Shown one piece after another: positions 26,665 to 36,100 of a stretch of DNA of 64,000 nt. The DNA is taken from positions 310,001 through 374,000 of the forward strand of contig DAMBYU010000002.1 of NCBI GenBank assembly GCA_032051265.1, written 5' to 3'. This stretch comes from Dryocola sp032051265 (GTDB lineage: Bacteria > Pseudomonadota > Gammaproteobacteria > Enterobacterales > Enterobacteriaceae). A program made the translations under genes and the position numbers. Below the pieces are notes generated by a model. It searched no databases and was not told where the DNA came from. It saw only the letters and a list, made by a program, of their open reading frames with translations. Every line of letters begins with the position of its first letter. The stretch's first letter is position 1.

Positions 26665-28257
26665 CTACTTCACATCAACCTGATAAAAAATGTGCTTCCC
26701 AAACGGGTCAATTTCATAGCCGGTCACCTCTTTACGCACCGGTTCGAAAATCGTTGAGTGCGCAATCATCACCGCAGGCATCTGGTCGTGCATCATCTGC
26801 TGCGCCTCCTTATAAAGCGCCACGCGCTTATCGTGATTAGCCTCAGCCCGAGCCTGCAGAATCAGCTTATCAAACGGCTGGTAGCACCACTTCGACGAGT
26901 TAGAACCGCCATTCGCGGCGGTACAGGTAAACAGCGGGCCGAAGAAGTTATCCGGATCGCCGGTTGCCGTTGTCCAGCCCATCAGGGCAGCCTGATGATC
27001 GCCGCTCTTCACGCGTTTAAGGTACTCGCCCCATTCATAGGTCACCACTTTCGCCTTCACGCCCACTTTTGCCCAGTCGGCCTGGATCATCTCCGCCATA
27101 CGTTTGGCGTTCGGGTTATAGGGGCGCTGAACCGGCATTGCCCACAGATCGATGCTCATACCCTTAGCGAATCCTGCCTCCCTGAGCAGCGCTTTGGCTT
27201 TCTCCGGGTCGTAATCATAATCTTTTAGCTGCTCGTCCGCGCTCCACACGCCCGGCGGCAGCAGATTTTTCGCCGCCGTACCGCTACCCTGGAAAACCGC
27301 CTCGATAATCGCCGGTTTATTGATAGCCAGCGCCAGCGCCTGACGCACTTTCACATTATCCAACGGCGCCTTCTGGGTATTAAACGCCAGAAAACCGGTG
27401 TTCAGCCCCGCTTTTTGCATCAGGGTGATATCTTTGTTTTCCTTCATGCGCGGCAGATCCGCCGGATTCGGGAACGGCATTACCTGGCATTCGTTTTTCT
27501 CAAGCTTGGCGTAGCGTACCGAAGCATCAGGCGTAATGGAGAAAATCAGGCGATCGAGCTTCGCTTTGCCCTGCCAGTAGTCCGGGAAGGCGGTAAACAG
27601 GATGCGCGAATCTTTTTGATACTGCTTCAGTTCAAACGGCCCGGTGCCGATCGGGTTCATATCCACGCGCTCAGGCGTGCCTGCTTTCAGCATCGCATCG
27701 GCATACTCGGCTGAGAGAATGGATGCGAAGTACCAGCCTAAATCGGCGATAAACGGCGCTTCCGGATGGGCCAGCGTGAAGCGCACCGTATTGTCATCCA
27801 CCTTGTCGATAGCGGTTATCAGCTTGCCGAACTCAAGGCTTTCGAAGTTGGAGTAGTTACCGTTGGAAACGTTGTGGTAAGGGTGTTTTGCATCTTTCTG
27901 CCGCATAAACGAGAAGATCACGTCATCGGCGTTAAAGTCGCGCGTCGGTTTGAAGTATTTGTTGCTCTGAAACTTCACCCCTTTGCGCAGATGAAAAGTG
28001 TAAACCTTGCCGTCTTCGCTGACGTCCCAGCTCTCCGCAAGGCTCGGCTGCAGGTCGGTGGTGCCGACTTTGAAATCCACCAGCCGGTTATAAACCGGCA
28101 CTGCACTGGCATCGACGCTGGTACCAGAGGTATATAACTGCGGATTAAAGTTCTCCGGAGAGCCCTCAGAACAATAAACCAGCGTTTTTGCTGCGGCACC
28201 TGAGCTAACTGAGATTGCGGCTACGGCCAGCGCAAGCGCGGTCATTTTTATTTTCAT
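26665..28257 (-). CDS. DppA-like periplasmic peptide-binding protein
   Basis: The 530 residues have a signal peptide ending SSGAAA. The SBP_bac_5 fold is very close to E. coli DppA, for example KTLVYCSEGSPENFNPQLYT, NPIGTGPFELKQYQKDSRI and SIDLWAMPVQRPYNPNAKRM. The cysteine pair of DppA is retained (YCSEG; KNECQVMPFPNP). No permease or ATPase genes are adjacent, so this orphan may feed the chromosomal Dpp or Opp permease, as MppA does for Opp. A PepT-like peptidase is divergent from it, which suggests a peptide-scavenging unit. The exact ligand is unknown. Confidence 0.88.
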   Translation of the reverse strand: MKIKMTALALAVAAISVSSGAAAKTLVYCSEGSPENFNPQLYTSGTSVDASAVPVYNRLVDFKVGTTDLQPSLAESWDVSEDGKVYTFHLRKGVKFQSNKYFKPTRDFNADDVIFSFMRQKDAKHPYHNVSNGNYSNFESLEFGKLITAIDKVDDNTVRFTLAHPEAPFIADLGWYFASILSAEYADAMLKAGTPERVDMNPIGTGPFELKQYQKDSRILFTAFPDYWQGKAKLDRLIFSITPDASVRYAKLEKNECQVMPFPNPADLPRMKENKDITLMQKAGLNTGFLAFNTQKAPLDNVKVRQALALAINKPAIIEAVFQGSGTAAKNLLPPGVWSADEQLKDYDYDPEKAKALLREAGFAKGMSIDLWAMPVQRPYNPNAKRMAEMIQADWAKVGVKAKVVTYEWGEYLKRVKSGDHQAALMGWTTATGDPDNFFGPLFTCTAANGGSNSSKWCYQPFDKLILQARAEANHDKRVALYKEAQQMMHDQMPAVMIAHSTIFEPVRKEVTGYEIDPFGKHIFYQVDVK

Positions 28258-28374
28258 CGCTATCTTCCTGTTGGTTATCCTGCCCCTGAACGAATAAAGC
28301 TTGTACTAAGCGTCCTAATAAATAACATTAAATTTACATCACCAACAAACAACATCGAACAATAAGGAAACAAT

Positions 28375-29604
28375 ATGCTCTCGCCGCTCTCCTCGCAGCT
28401 CACCCAACGTTTCTTCCGCTACCTGGCCGTCACCAGCCAGAGCGACCCTCGTGTTAACGCGCTGCCAAGCACGCCAGGCCAGCATGAAATGGCGAAAATG
28501 CTGGCTGCGGAACTGCGCGAGCTCGGCCTGCAGGATGTGCTTATTGACGAGCACGCGACCGTTACGGCGGTAAAAAAAGGCAACGTGTCGGGCGCGCCGC
28601 GGATAGGATTTATCACGCATATCGATACCGTCGACGTAGGCCTGTCGCCGGATATCCATCCGCAAATTTTGCGTTTTACCGGCGAGGATTTATGCCTGAA
28701 TGCAGAAAAAGATATCTGGTTGCGTACTTCTGAACATCCGGAAATTAACGCCTATCCGGGTGAGGAAATTGTCTTCAGCGACGGGACAAGCGTGCTGGGC
28801 GCGGATAATAAAGCGGCGGTGACGGTGGTGATGACTCTGCTGGAAAACCTCACCCCAGAGCATAAGCATGGCGATATTGTGGTGGCGTTTGTACCGGACG
28901 AAGAGATTGGCCTGTGCGGCGCGAAGGCGTTAGACCTGGCGCGTTTCGACGTTGATTTTGCCTGGACTATCGACTGCTGTGAATTAGGCGAAGTGGTGTA
29001 TGAAAACTTCAACGCCGCCCACGCCGAGCTGCGCTTTACCGGCGTGACCAGCCACCCAATGTCCGCCAAAGGCGTGCTGGTTAATCCGCTGCTGATGGCG
29101 ATGGATTACATCAGCCATTTCGACCGCCAGCAAACGCCGGAGCACACCGAAGGACGAGAAGGCTACATCTGGTTTAACGGCATGCAGGCCTCCCAGAGCG
29201 AGGCGGTGCTGAAAGCCAATATCCGCGACTTTGATCTGGCTAACTTTGAGCGCCGTAAAAAGCAGATTGGTGAAGTTGCGCAGAAAATTGCCGCGCAGCA
29301 CCCGACGGCGCGCGTGGAATATCACATCAGCGATACCTACAGCAACATCAGCAACGCCATTACCGACGATCGCCGGGCAATTGATTTGATATTTGCCGCA
29401 CTCGATGAGCTAAACATTGAGCCGAAAGTGATTCCGATGCGCGGCGGTACCGACGGGGCTGCGCTTTCCGCAAAAGGGTTATTAACGCCGAACTTCTTTA
29501 CCGGCGCGCATAATTTCCATTCACGGTTTGAGTTTCTGCCGCTGAAGTCGTTCGAGGCTTCTTATAACGTGGCGCTGAAGCTGTGTTTGCTGGCGGCTAA
29601 ATAA
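28375..29604 (+). CDS. Peptidase T-like tripeptide aminopeptidase (M20B)
   Basis: The 409 residues are of the same length and domain order as PepT but are clearly diverged from E. coli PepT, so it may be a second paralogue. The di-zinc ligands are visible: His/Asp in GFITHIDTVDVG, Asp in LGADNKAAV, the Glu-Glu pair in PDEEIG, Asp in DCCELG and His in TGAHNFHSRFEF. PepT enzymes release the N-terminal residue of tripeptides in the cytoplasm. It is divergent from the DppA-like binding protein across a 117-bp gap. Confidence 0.85.
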   Translation: MLSPLSSQLTQRFFRYLAVTSQSDPRVNALPSTPGQHEMAKMLAAELRELGLQDVLIDEHATVTAVKKGNVSGAPRIGFITHIDTVDVGLSPDIHPQILRFTGEDLCLNAEKDIWLRTSEHPEINAYPGEEIVFSDGTSVLGADNKAAVTVVMTLLENLTPEHKHGDIVVAFVPDEEIGLCGAKALDLARFDVDFAWTIDCCELGEVVYENFNAAHAELRFTGVTSHPMSAKGVLVNPLLMAMDYISHFDRQQTPEHTEGREGYIWFNGMQASQSEAVLKANIRDFDLANFERRKKQIGEVAQKIAAQHPTARVEYHISDTYSNISNAITDDRRAIDLIFAALDELNIEPKVIPMRGGTDGAALSAKGLLTPNFFTGAHNFHSRFEFLPLKSFEASYNVALKLCLLAAK

Positions 29605-29684
29605 GCATAAAGCCCTCTTTAAGAGGTTTGTAAGGTGGATAAGCGCCAGCGCTGTCCACCCTTGTTCTGGTTAGGAGTGATGCA

Positions 29685-30344
29685 ATGCAGCAGCAATGGA
29701 CAGACGTTGATGATTACCTTGTTCGTACCCTGATCCCAAACGATCCTGTTTTCGAGAAGATCCTCGCCAATAACACTACCGCGGGCCTTCCTGCTCATGA
29801 CGTAGCCCCAAATCAGGGAAGATTTCTCCAGTTGCTGGTGCAAATAACCGGCGCTAAAAACATTCTTGAGATTGGCACGCTTGGTGCATACAGCTCGGTG
29901 TGGATGGCGAGGGCATTGCCTGCAGGCGGTAAACTGGTGACGCTGGAAGCGGATCCGCACCATGCCGAAATCGCGATGCAGAACATTCAGCTGGCTGAAC
30001 TTGCAGAGGTCATTGAGCTTTATACCGGCCCGGCCATTGAAAGCTTACCGCAGCTGGCAAGTCAGGCCCCTTTTGATTTGATCTTTATCGATGCCGATAA
30101 GCCCAGCAATCCGGTTTATCTGCAATGGGCGCTGAAATATTCACGGCCCGGTACGTTAATTATTGGCGATAACGTAGTGCGTGACGGTGCAGTGACAGAT
30201 CCGCAAAGTAACGATCTTCGGGTGCAGGGCGTGCGAAAGTTCATCGAGCTGCTGGGTGAAAATCCCCGCCTTACCGTCACCGCGCTACAAACGGTCGGCA
30301 GTAAAGGCTGGGATGGTTTTACGCTTGCGCGGGTGAACAGCTAG
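29685..30344 (+). CDS. Class I SAM-dependent O-methyltransferase (COMT-like)
   Basis: The 219 residues belong to the Methyltransf_3 (caffeoyl-CoA/catechol) family. The SAM-binding motif is KNILEIGTLGAYSSVWMAR, and the metal/substrate motifs are DLIFIDADKPSN and GDNVVRDG. Enzymes of this family methylate catechols and related small aromatics and usually need a divalent metal. The bacterial substrate is unknown. Its stop codon shares a CTAG with the stop of the opposite-strand SDR gene. Confidence 0.85.
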   Translation: MQQQWTDVDDYLVRTLIPNDPVFEKILANNTTAGLPAHDVAPNQGRFLQLLVQITGAKNILEIGTLGAYSSVWMARALPAGGKLVTLEADPHHAEIAMQNIQLAELAEVIELYTGPAIESLPQLASQAPFDLIFIDADKPSNPVYLQWALKYSRPGTLIIGDNVVRDGAVTDPQSNDLRVQGVRKFIELLGENPRLTVTALQTVGSKGWDGFTLARVNS

Positions 30345-31105
30345 CCGCCATTAATTGACGCGCCGCCGTCTACCAGAGACGCGGTGCCCGTCACGAACGA
30401 AGATTCATCCGATGCCAGCCACAGCGCGGCAAAGGCGATCTCTTCTGGCTTGCCTGCCCGCTTCAGCGCATGCATATTCGCAAGCGCTGACTTTGACTCC
30501 TCGGTTGTGTTCGCCTCGCGGTACATATCCGTTTCCACCGCGCCTGGTAAAATTGAATTTACGCGAATGTTCTGCGGGCCAAACTCGGTGGCCAGTGCCT
30601 GGGTCAAGCCAATCAGTCCGGCCTTGCTGGCCGCATAAGCAGCCAGCTGTGGAAAGGCTATGGTGTAGCCGACGAGCGTTGAGGTGAAAATCACCGAGCC
30701 ACCGCCGTGTTTGATCATTTCCGCAATCTGGTGTTTTGCCCCCAGAAATGCGCCGGTCAGGTTAACCGCAACCGTACTGGCAAACCCTTCGGCAGAAACT
30801 GCGGTGCTTGGCCCCGCTTCCCCAAGCGTGCCCGCGTTATTAAAGGCCACATCCAGCCTGCCCCAGGTTTCCACGGCTTTTGCTATTAGAGCTTTGGCAT
30901 AAGCTTCATCACTCACGTCACCGCTGAGCGCTACCGCCTCTCCGCCAGCCGCCTTTATTTCATCAACCAGTCTGGCAAGCTCGGCTTCTCGCCTGGCCCC
31001 GACCACCACTTTTGCACCTTCTGCCGCAAATAACTTCGCCGTGGCATAACCAATACCCGAGCTGGCGCCCGTAACAATCGCAACTTTGTCAGATAAACGA
31101 TTCAT
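30341..31105 (-). CDS. SDR-family oxidoreductase
   Basis: This is a classical short-chain dehydrogenase of 254 residues. The cofactor motif is TGASSGIG (residues 13-20), followed by NNAG. The catalytic Ser-Tyr-Lys set is in ...FTSTLVGYT... and YAASKAG. An arginine soon after the glycine motif (GARREAEL) points to NADP. The C-terminus ends SLVDGGASINGG, as usual for the FabG-like group. Its substrate is unknown. It overlaps the O-methyltransferase by four bases at the 3' end. Confidence 0.88.
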   Translation of the reverse strand: MNRLSDKVAIVTGASSGIGYATAKLFAAEGAKVVVGARREAELARLVDEIKAAGGEAVALSGDVSDEAYAKALIAKAVETWGRLDVAFNNAGTLGEAGPSTAVSAEGFASTVAVNLTGAFLGAKHQIAEMIKHGGGSVIFTSTLVGYTIAFPQLAAYAASKAGLIGLTQALATEFGPQNIRVNSILPGAVETDMYREANTTEESKSALANMHALKRAGKPEEIAFAALWLASDESSFVTGTASLVDGGASINGG

Positions 31106-31192
31106 GGAGGTACTCCGGATTAGAAGCGGTTAAAAATTAACCGCCTCAGGAGTATGGTACCGGGAGAGATATTACGAAAGGTGGAGCAGAAA

Positions 31193-31217
31193 TCGGGTGG
31201 CGCTGAGGCTTACCCGA
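31193..31217 (-). repeat. REP-like palindrome between SDR and hrpA
   Basis: TCGGGTGGCGCTGAGG..TTACCCGA has the imperfect palindromic form of enterobacterial REP sequences and is followed by CCGCC. A related unit with the same flank lies at 48712-48737. It may double as the hrpA 3' end structure, since GGGTGGC/GCCACCC also pair over 31194-31233. Confidence 0.55.
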
Positions 31218-31235
31218 CCGCCAGAAGCCACCCTT

Positions 31236-34200
31236 TTATGCTGTAATCTGATCCATCGCCTGCAAAATACGCTTGTCGGAAATGGGGTATGGCGTACCTA
31301 ACTGCTGGGCGAAAAAGCTGACGCGCAGCTCTTCAATCATCCAGCGGATCTCCTGCACATCCTCATCTTCACGCCGTTTCGGCGGCAGCTTGTTCAGCCA
31401 TTGCTGCCAGGCCTGCTGCACCTGCTCTACCTTCAGCATCTGCACGCGATCGCGATGCGGATCGATAGCCATTTTCTCCAGGCGTTTTTCAATCGCCTGC
31501 AAATAGCGCAGCGTATCGCCAAGGCGTTTGTAGCCGTTGCCGGTAACAAAGCCGCGGTACACCAGGCCGCTCATCTGCGCTTTCACATCCGACAGGCCAA
31601 GCGCCATGGTCATATCCACACGCCCTTTCAACCGCTTATTGATATTGAAAACAGCGGTAAGGATCTGTTCGACCTGCTTCGCAATCTCCACCACGGTGTC
31701 GTTCAGCTCCGCGCGTACTTTCTCGTGCAGCACGGCAAATCCTTCTTCCGTCCACACCGGGCCGCCAACCTGGGCAATCAGCTTGTCAACGCCACAGGAA
31801 ATACAGTCGTCAATCAAGTCCAGCACTTTGCCGTACGGGTTGAAGTACAGGCCCAGCTTGGCTTTGTTCGGCAGCTTTTCATGCAGATATTTGATCGGCG
31901 AAGGGATGTTTAGCAGCAGCAGGCGACGTAAACCGCGCCACATCGCCTGCTGCTGTTCAAGCGGGTTATCAAAGAGTTTGATCGCCACGCTCTCTTTTTC
32001 ATCCACCAGCGCCGGGAACGCCTTCATGCGGTAGTTGCCGCGCTTTTGCTCATAGCTTTCCGGCAAGCTGCCGAAGCTCCAGATATGCAACCCGCTTTGC
32101 TCAATGCCATCATCGGCGACGGCAGAGAGCGTCTGCTGAACTTTGTCCTTCAGGCCGCCTTTCAGCTCGCTGAGATCTTTGCCCTCTTTGAGCTTTTTGT
32201 TGTGCTCGTCCACCACGCGGAAGGTCATTTTCAGGTGATCGGGCACCTGCTCCCAGTGCCACTCCTCCCGGTCAATCGTCACGCCCGCCATACGGCGGAA
32301 TTCACGCTCAAGGCTGTCGAGCAGCGGCAGCTCAAACGGCGTGGAGCGGCCTAAAAACGCTTCGGCATAGTTTGGCGCAGGGACAAAATTACGGCGTACC
32401 GGTTTCGGCAGAGATTTGATCAACGCAATAACCAGTTCCCGGCGCACACCCGGAATTTGCCATTCAAATCCAGCGTCTTCCACCTGGTTTAACAGCGGCA
32501 GCGGAATATGTACCGTTACGCCATCGGCATCGGTACCCGGTTCGAACTGATAGGTCAGACGCAGCTTGAGGTTGCCCTGATGCCAGAAGTTCGGGTAGTC
32601 CAGCTTGCTGACCTGCTCCGCGCCCTCTTTTATCAGCATGCTCTTTTCAAAATTGAGCAGGTCCGGCGTCTCTTTGCTGACTTTCTTCCACCAGCTATCG
32701 AAATGGCGGGCGGAAATCACATTGTGGGCGATGCGTTGGTCGTAAAACTCAAACAGCGTGTCGTCATCCACAAGGATGTCGCGGCGGCGGGATTTGTGCT
32801 CCAGCTCTTCCACTTCGTTGCGCAGCCTGAGGTTTTCGCGGAAGAAGGCGTGACGCGTCTGCCAGTCGCCTTCAACCAGCGCGTGGCGGATAAACAGCTC
32901 GCGGGACAGGGCCGGGTCAATCTGGCTGTAATTTACGCTGCGTGCGGCCACAATCGGCAAGCCGTAAAGCGTAACTTTTTCGGTAGCCATTACCGCACCC
33001 TGCGACTTCTCCCAGTGAGGTTCACTGTATGAACGCTTAAGCAGGTGCTGCGCCAGCGGCTCGACCCATTCCGGATCGATACGCGCGGCAATACGGCCCC
33101 ACAGGCGGCTGGTTTCCACCAGTTCGGCAACCATCGTCCACTTTGGCGGCTTTTTGAATAAGCCGGAGCCCGGGAAGATGGAAAAACGAGCGTTACGTGC
33201 GCCGGTGTATTCTTGCTTATCGGCATCTTTCTGGCCGATATGGGAAAGCAAACCGGTGAGCAGCGCGCAGTGCACCGAGCGGAAGTCCGACGGCTCGCTG
33301 TTGATCGGCAGGCCAAGCTCTTTGACCACCTGGCGCAGTTGGGTGTAGATATCCTGCCATTCGCGCACGCGCAGGTAGTTGAGATAATCCGTTTTGCACA
33401 GGCGGCGGAACTGGTTAGACGACAGCGCTTTTTGCTGCTCGCCGAGATAATTCCACAGGTTCACGTAGGCAAGGAAGTCGGACTCTTTGTCATGGAAGCG
33501 GCGGTGTTTTTCGTCGGACGCCTGCTGCTTATCCATCGGGCGCTCACGCGGGTCCTGAATGGAAAGCGCGGAGGTGATAATCATCACCTCGCGCACGCAG
33601 CCAAACTTCTGCGCTTCAAGCACCATGCGCGCCAGACGTGGGTCAACCGGCAGTTGGGAAAGCTGACGACCGGAAGGTGTAAGTTTATAGACGCTATGAT
33701 CTTCCTCGCTGGTAATCGCGCCCAGCTCTTCAAGCAGACGCACGCCGTCCTGAATGTTGCGTTTATCCGGCGCCTCCACAAACGGGAACGCGGCGATATC
33801 GCCCAGGCCCAGCGCGGTCATCTGCAAAATAACGGATGCCAGGTTGGTGCGCAGGATTTCCGGGTCGGTAAATTCCGGGCGCGACAGGAAGTCATCCTCG
33901 GAATAGAGCCGGATACAGATCCCTTCGGATACGCGTCCGCAGCGGCCTTTACGCTGGTTGGCCGAAGCCTGGGAAACCGGCTCAATCGGCAGGCGCTGGA
34001 CTTTGGTGCGATAGCTGTAGCGGCTGATGCGCGCCGTACCCGGATCGATAACGTATTTAATGCCCGGCACGGTTAGCGAGGTTTCCGCCACGTTGGTTGC
34101 CAGCACGATGCGCCGCCCGGCATGGGACTGGAACACGCGGTTTTGCTCGCTGTTCGACAGGCGGGCATATAAAGGAAGCACTTCGGTATGCGGCAGATTC

Positions 34201-35135
34201 AGTTTATTGAGCGCATCGGCGGTATCGCGAATTTCCCGCTCGCCGCTCATAAAGATCAGGATGTCCCCTGCGCTTTCGCGACCCAGCTCATCCACGGCGT
34301 CAAAGATAGCCTGCAGCTGATCGCGATCGGTGTCGTCTGCGTCCTCAACAATCGGGCGATAGCGCACTTCCACCGGGTAAGTACGGCCGGAAACTTCAAT
34401 AATCGGCGCGTGGTTAAAATGGCGCGAGAAGCGTTCCGGATCGATGGTCGCCGAGGTAATAATAATTTTCAGATCGGGGCGACGCGGCAGAAGCTCACGC
34501 AGGTAGCCGAGCAGGAAATCGATGTTAAGACTACGCTCGTGCGCCTCATCGATAATGATGGTGTCGTACTGCATCAGCAGGCGATCCTGCTGAATTTCAG
34601 CCAGCAGAATACCGTCGGTCATCAGCTTGACCAGGGTATTTTCACCGACGTGATCGGTAAAGCGTACCTTATAGCCGACCGCGCCGCCCGGCTCGGTTTG
34701 CAGCTCTTCCGCGATACGGTTGGCTACGGTACGCGCTGCCAGACGACGAGGCTGCGTATGCCCGATTAGCCCTTTTATGCCGCGCCCAAGCTCCATACAG
34801 ATTTTTGGCAGCTGTGTTGTTTTACCCGAGCCCGTTTCCCCCGCGACAATCACGACCTGGTTATCACGAATGGCCTCAAGAATGTCTTGTTTTTTCTGGC
34901 TGACGGGCAGGTTTTCTGGATAGGTGATCTTCGGGCGCGCCGCTTCGCGCAGCAGAACCTTACCGGCCGCTGCGTCAATTTCCTGGGCCAGCGCGTCAAA
35001 GACGGCCTGCTGGGATTCAGGATTTTTCACCTTCTTCGCGCCGTGAATGCGACGGGAAAAACGCTGGCGGTCGCGCAGCATCAGGTTTTCTAAGCGGGAA
35101 GATAATGAGGTGACTGAAGGTTTTGTATTTTGCAT
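31236..35135 (-). CDS. hrpA: HrpA, DEAH-box ATP-dependent RNA helicase
   Basis: With the ATG at 35135 the protein has 1299 residues, like E. coli HrpA; an in-frame GTG eight codons upstream has no ribosome site. Motif I is GETGSGKTTQ, motif II is DEAH (in IIIDEAHERS), motif III is SATID and motif VI is QRKGRCGR. Helicase-associated and OB-like domains follow, then the long DUF3418 C-terminal region typical of HrpA. In E. coli it is linked to mRNA processing of fimbrial transcripts and to resolving stalled, collided ribosomes. It is divergent from azoR. Confidence 0.97.
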   Translation of the reverse strand: MQNTKPSVTSLSSRLENLMLRDRQRFSRRIHGAKKVKNPESQQAVFDALAQEIDAAAGKVLLREAARPKITYPENLPVSQKKQDILEAIRDNQVVIVAGETGSGKTTQLPKICMELGRGIKGLIGHTQPRRLAARTVANRIAEELQTEPGGAVGYKVRFTDHVGENTLVKLMTDGILLAEIQQDRLLMQYDTIIIDEAHERSLNIDFLLGYLRELLPRRPDLKIIITSATIDPERFSRHFNHAPIIEVSGRTYPVEVRYRPIVEDADDTDRDQLQAIFDAVDELGRESAGDILIFMSGEREIRDTADALNKLNLPHTEVLPLYARLSNSEQNRVFQSHAGRRIVLATNVAETSLTVPGIKYVIDPGTARISRYSYRTKVQRLPIEPVSQASANQRKGRCGRVSEGICIRLYSEDDFLSRPEFTDPEILRTNLASVILQMTALGLGDIAAFPFVEAPDKRNIQDGVRLLEELGAITSEEDHSVYKLTPSGRQLSQLPVDPRLARMVLEAQKFGCVREVMIITSALSIQDPRERPMDKQQASDEKHRRFHDKESDFLAYVNLWNYLGEQQKALSSNQFRRLCKTDYLNYLRVREWQDIYTQLRQVVKELGLPINSEPSDFRSVHCALLTGLLSHIGQKDADKQEYTGARNARFSIFPGSGLFKKPPKWTMVAELVETSRLWGRIAARIDPEWVEPLAQHLLKRSYSEPHWEKSQGAVMATEKVTLYGLPIVAARSVNYSQIDPALSRELFIRHALVEGDWQTRHAFFRENLRLRNEVEELEHKSRRRDILVDDDTLFEFYDQRIAHNVISARHFDSWWKKVSKETPDLLNFEKSMLIKEGAEQVSKLDYPNFWHQGNLKLRLTYQFEPGTDADGVTVHIPLPLLNQVEDAGFEWQIPGVRRELVIALIKSLPKPVRRNFVPAPNYAEAFLGRSTPFELPLLDSLEREFRRMAGVTIDREEWHWEQVPDHLKMTFRVVDEHNKKLKEGKDLSELKGGLKDKVQQTLSAVADDGIEQSGLHIWSFGSLPESYEQKRGNYRMKAFPALVDEKESVAIKLFDNPLEQQQAMWRGLRRLLLLNIPSPIKYLHEKLPNKAKLGLYFNPYGKVLDLIDDCISCGVDKLIAQVGGPVWTEEGFAVLHEKVRAELNDTVVEIAKQVEQILTAVFNINKRLKGRVDMTMALGLSDVKAQMSGLVYRGFVTGNGYKRLGDTLRYLQAIEKRLEKMAIDPHRDRVQMLKVEQVQQAWQQWLNKLPPKRREDEDVQEIRWMIEELRVSFFAQQLGTPYPISDKRILQAMDQITA

Positions 35136-35342
35136 AGCGTCATCATCGTGGCAGAGCACTGCCGGAAAAGTCTTGTGCGTGAATTACCCGTAGATTACCA
35201 CATCGTCTTCATCGACGCCTTGTTCAATAAAATCGAACATAGAGTTCGATATATTGCGCTATCACTGTAATCGGATTGTGAATAGAGTAAGTCCCAGCGA
35301 ACGGGCAATCTGTCCGAATGACCAAAAACAAAGGAATCACCC

Positions 35343-35948
35343 ATGAGCAAAGTTTTAGTTCTTAAGTCCAGCATTCTGGCAGGTTACTCCCAGTCTAATC
35401 AACTGTCCGACTATTTTGTTGAACAATGGCGTGAACAGCACTCTGCTGACCAAATCACCGTACGCGATCTTGCTGCAAATCCAGTTCCGGTGTTGGATGG
35501 CGAGCTGGTTGGCGCGCTGCGTCCGAGCGATGCGGCACTGACACCGCGTCAGCAAGAAGCGTTGGCCCTGTCTGACGAACTGATCGCCGAGCTGAAAGAG
35601 CATGACGTGATTGTGATGACGGCGCCTATGTACAACTTTAACATTCCTACTCAGCTGAAGAACTACTTCGACCTGGTAGCTCGTGCTGGCGTCACCTTCC
35701 GTTATACCGAGAAAGGCCCTGAAGGTCTGGTAACCGGTAAACGCGCTGTGATCCTGACCAGCCGCGGCGGCATCCATAAAGATACCCCAAGCGATCTGCT
35801 GGTGCCTTATCTGAACCTGTTCCTGGGCTTCATCGGTATTACCGACGTGAACTATGTGTTTGCTGAAGGTATCGCTTACGGTCCAGAAGTCGCTTCTAAA
35901 GCGCAAACCGATGCCAAAGCGGCAATTGACAGCATCGTTACCGCTTAA
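35343..35948 (+). CDS. azoR: AzoR, FMN-dependent NADH-azoreductase
   Basis: The 201 residues are nearly identical to E. coli AzoR. The flavodoxin-like fold has the FMN phosphate loop around SSILAGYSQSNQLSDYF and the flavin-contacting segments PMYNFNIPTQLKNY and SRGGIHKD. The enzyme reduces azo dyes and quinones by a two-electron mechanism and protects against thiol-quinone stress. The hrpA-azoR divergent order is as in E. coli. A strong terminator follows. Confidence 0.97.
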   Translation: MSKVLVLKSSILAGYSQSNQLSDYFVEQWREQHSADQITVRDLAANPVPVLDGELVGALRPSDAALTPRQQEALALSDELIAELKEHDVIVMTAPMYNFNIPTQLKNYFDLVARAGVTFRYTEKGPEGLVTGKRAVILTSRGGIHKDTPSDLLVPYLNLFLGFIGITDVNYVFAEGIAYGPEVASKAQTDAKAAIDSIVTA

Positions 35949-35965
35949 TTCGCAAAGCTTTACAC

Positions 35966-35997
35966 AAGCGGCAAAGCAATTTTGCCGCTTTTTTTTA
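35966..35997 (+). terminator. azoR intrinsic terminator
   Basis: AGCGGCAAA and TTTTGCCGCT pair across the loop GCAA and are followed by eight T residues. Confidence 0.95.
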
Positions 35998-36038
35998 TTC
36001 TGCTGACGCCCCGTCCCCGTATCCAGCAAATCTTCCGT

Positions 36039-36070
36039 GCATAGCCCGATGGTGCAATTTATGGCTATGC
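36039..36070. promoter_or_regulatory. 8-bp inverted repeat upstream of tam
   Basis: GCATAGCC and GGCTATGC are perfect complements separated by 16 bases and end 30 bases before the tam start. The spacing fits either an operator with two half-sites or an mRNA hairpin. No regulator can be assigned. Confidence 0.35.
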
Positions 36071-36100
36071 TTAGGGCAATCTTAGCCCGAGGAGAGCAAT

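Noticed and set aside
33213..34076. 287-residue open frame on the strand opposite hrpA
   Set aside because: It lies wholly inside hrpA, which is conserved along its length. The antisense frame is low-complexity His/Arg/Ala text with no ribosome site, typical of GC-rich antisense shadows.
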